The notes below the pieces were generated by a model. The model was given only the letters and a program-made list of their open reading frames with translations, was not told the DNA's origin and did no database searches. From positions 17,790,431 through 17,854,430 of the forward strand of contig NC_135564.1 of the NCBI RefSeq assembly GCF_964340395.1: DNA of 64,000 nt, read 5' to 3'. The translations under genes and the position numbers were made by a program. Of this stretch, positions 62,336 through 64,000 are shown one piece after another. This stretch comes from Glandiceps talaboti. Lineage: Eukaryota > Hemichordata > Enteropneusta > Spengelidae. Position 1 is the stretch's first letter, and each line of letters opens with the position of its first letter.

Positions 62336-63287
62336 GCATTTTACTAACACTTTATCACTAGATAGAATCTGTCTTTTGATATTTATGAAACAAATTACTT
62401 CCACATGATTTTGAATTCTGGTTTGTTTAGTTAAGGTATGTTAAACCATAAATGAACAATTTACAGACAACACAAGATTGAAGTAATTTGTTTCTACTCT
62501 GATTTTATGACAAAGTGTAATGAGAAAATGAATGAGTATCCACTGAAGTGTCATTCTTACATGATTGTTAAATAGACAATCTTGATACAGAAGAAGTCTT
62601 ACGTTTTCATTTGTTCATGCTATTCTATTTTATGTACAAAGGTGATTTATGGAACTATAAAATTAAGTTTTAATAACAAACTTCAAGGATTGGGTTTCCT
62701 GCAAGTGCAAGAAATAAAATTTATGTCATTTCTCAGCAACTAAATACTTGATCTGTATGAAATTCGCATTTGTCAATGAGTATTTATGATTCAGCTTAAG
62801 TAGAATAACATATGCAAATCTAGAGTTCACAATGCTGTGATTTACACACAAATAGTGCTCTTTCTATCAAAAGTTGTCGTTTTGCTAAATGTCATAATTG
62901 TGGTCCAATATTTTTATCTCAATTACATCATGTGAATGTGATACCTCATCAAACTTTAATGATGTATAATTTATTTGTCATATTGCTGAGGCCTAATCAC
63001 CGTTTTGCCTTCCGCAAAAACAGGAACTATTTTTAGTTGTTGCATGCAATTGTACCATCTTTTCATGAGCTGTTACACACTGTGTTATAGCTAGCTGTAA
63101 TGTGCGTTTGCTATTTTCTTTTTGATCTTGAAATCTGTGAATCTGTTTGCATGTCATATGTTTTGTTCAGATCACATTCACACCTGTTTTGTTTGTTTGT
63201 TTGTTTGTGTTTTGTGTCTTTTATTTCACAACATCTTCATTTGCAATCCATCTGTCTTCATCGCCATGTGCATTGTTCTGCTTTCAG
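61799..63287 (+). other. APC: APC intron 5
   Basis: 1489 bp from the first donor, or 1345 bp if the second donor (61943) is used. The acceptor is TGCTTTCAG. The left 0.5 kb is the compound minisatellite; the rest is AT-rich with a (TTTG)n-like stretch near 63190. Confidence 0.8.
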
Positions 63288-63680
63288 GGCCCCATCGTCA
63301 GAGGACGTGACAGTGGCTTTCTGAGTGACACGGACCATACCAAAGATGGCCACCACCACCACCATCACAAAAGCTTTGTCACTACCACTGTCAATGGCAC
63401 CCGTATGGTCACCATAGCAACACAAACACCTGATGTCTATGCAAACAGTGGCAATCCTTATGCCCATTTATCTGCTGATAATGGCTCTATGCCGGCTGTT
63501 AACGTTAATGTTCCACAGTCAATCTATCACGGTGCCTGGCCAATGGACCGCAGTAGTACGCCTGTCAGAATGAGCCGTGAAGCAGTGGCAGAACACCAGG
63601 AAACCGCCAGCATGGTCAGTTTCTCCAGCTCATCCTGCTCGGGAGCAAGGAAACTCAGTAGCACCCAGTTGGGGACTAAG
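63288..63680 (+). CDS. APC: APC coding exon 6: low-complexity linker and conserved pre-armadillo Ser-rich block
   Basis: The acceptor is TGCTTTCAG (ends 63287) and the donor is ACTAAG|GTGTGT at 63681. The 393-nt exon encodes residues 296-426 in phase 0. In order: DSGFLSD (residues 303-309), a six-histidine run (63351-63368), a linker of about 75 residues not matched to human, then HQETASMVSFSSSS and ARKLSSTQLGTK. The last part matches human HETASVLSSSSTHSAPRRLTSHLGTK, and the exon ends at the same LGTK boundary. The human counterpart exon is about 99 nt by memory, so the N-terminal two thirds is lineage-specific. The donor GTGTGT is weaker than the others but sits at the conserved boundary. 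Confidence 0.94.
63351..63368 (+). repeat. APC: Coding CAC/CAT run (six histidines)
   Basis: In-frame CAC CAC CAC CAC CAT CAC inside APC exon 6, in the variable linker. Confidence 0.95.
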
Positions 63681-64000
63681 GTGTGTCATTGGTTCATTTC
63701 ATTTAACAATCTAACTTGATGGGGCTTTCACTTTATTTGTGTCACTAACTTCATATTTCATCGGGACAATTACATCTTCTGGCCACTTTAAAAGTTTCAG
63801 TAATTTATAACAGTTCATCATGTGTCAAATCATGTGACCATGACTCAAACCATAGGTCAAAGGTCACTCTAAATGAGAAGTACCCATGATTCATTGCAAG
63901 GTAAACAATTTTAATTTTGGCTCCAAGGATCAAAGGTCATTGAAAATTGGAATTGCCCACAATTAAAATTGTTTTACTTTCATCACAAAATTTGAAACAG
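63681..64000 (+). other. APC: APC intron 6, partial
   Basis: Begins with donor GTGTGT and runs off the window. It holds a perfect DR1 motif at 63854 and a second CAAAGGTCA at 63931. The following exon, expected to begin the pre-armadillo region, is outside. Confidence 0.88.
63854..63866 (+). promoter_or_regulatory. Perfect DR1 nuclear-receptor motif
   Basis: AGGTCA-A-AGGTCA, identical to that at 32721. Sequence match only. Confidence 0.5.

Larger units (their letters stand above)
36055..63680 (+). other. APC: APC gene, 5' portion (gene model of six coding exons)
   Basis: Six exons at 36055-36305, 42494-42686, 55671-55779, 58421-58612, 61649-61798 and 63288-63680 join into 1278 coding bases (426 codons) with every intron GT-AG and every phase consistent (phases 1, 2, 0, 0, 0, 0). 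The product aligns from residue 1 with vertebrate APC: N-terminal coiled coil, linker, second coiled coil and the LGTK junction before the armadillo-region exons. APC scaffolds beta-catenin destruction with Axin, GSK3 and CK1 and also binds microtubule and actin regulators; the domains for those roles lie beyond the window. From my memory of the human exon structure, the third exon here (109 nt) equals the human c.423-531 exon. The first exon has no intron after the conserved ASNMK, where human has one, and the fourth (192 nt) corresponds to two human exons (114 + 84 nt). The gene is incomplete at the right edge. Confidence 0.97.

Noticed and set aside
1-64000. tRNA, rRNA and retroelement coding regions
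   Set aside because: None recognised on either strand; no open frame shows reverse transcriptase, integrase or transposase motifs.

Overview
This window is animal nuclear DNA. It carries spliced exons with GT-AG introns, is AT-rich, and has abundant microsatellites, minisatellites and short inverted-repeat elements. The only gene I can identify with confidence is the 5' part of APC (adenomatous polyposis coli, the Wnt/beta-catenin destruction-complex scaffold and cytoskeletal regulator) on the + strand. Six coding exons, 36055-63680, join in consistent phase into 426 codons. They run from the initiator Met to the conserved LGTK junction that precedes the armadillo-region exons in vertebrate APC. 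The rest of the gene lies beyond the right edge. Strong similarity to vertebrate APC, together with fewer and larger introns and a different linker, suggests an invertebrate bilaterian, perhaps a deuterostome such as a hemichordate or amphioxus; that assignment is an inference.

Layout: 1-27.5 kb has no recognisable gene and is CpG-poor. It contains many degenerate tandem repeats with periods of about 80-190 bp, several minisatellites, and inverted-repeat elements. At 27.5-29.8 kb the sequence becomes clearly CpG-richer. This block holds two copies of a short terminal-inverted-repeat element (one with a 10-bp target duplication), a nested 20-bp inverted repeat, several perfect palindromes and a GC box. 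It is the best candidate for a promoter and untranslated first exon. From 29.8 to 36.05 kb there is CpG-poor sequence, presumably intron or 5' flank. Coding exon 1 begins only 10 nt after a splice acceptor, so an upstream untranslated exon is expected.

Within the gene: intron 1 (6.2 kb) holds a hairpin of two dispersed-repeat copies, an array with eight ATTTGCAT octamers, and a minisatellite also seen 28 kb upstream. Intron 2 (13 kb) opens with a tandem array whose unit is a decayed copy of the 3' end of exon 2 and its splice donor. Intron 3 holds a 41-bp minisatellite, and intron 4 holds the second copy of an inverted-repeat element. The exon 5/intron 5 junction lies inside another repeat array, which has duplicated the splice donor in frame. 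The two exon-intron junctions embedded in tandem repeats are the most unusual feature of the window.

Functionally, the visible protein covers the N-terminal dimerisation coiled coil, a Ser/Thr/Pro-rich linker, the second coiled-coil region, and an acidic then His- and Ser-rich linker that carries a DSGFLS motif matching the beta-TrCP phosphodegron consensus.
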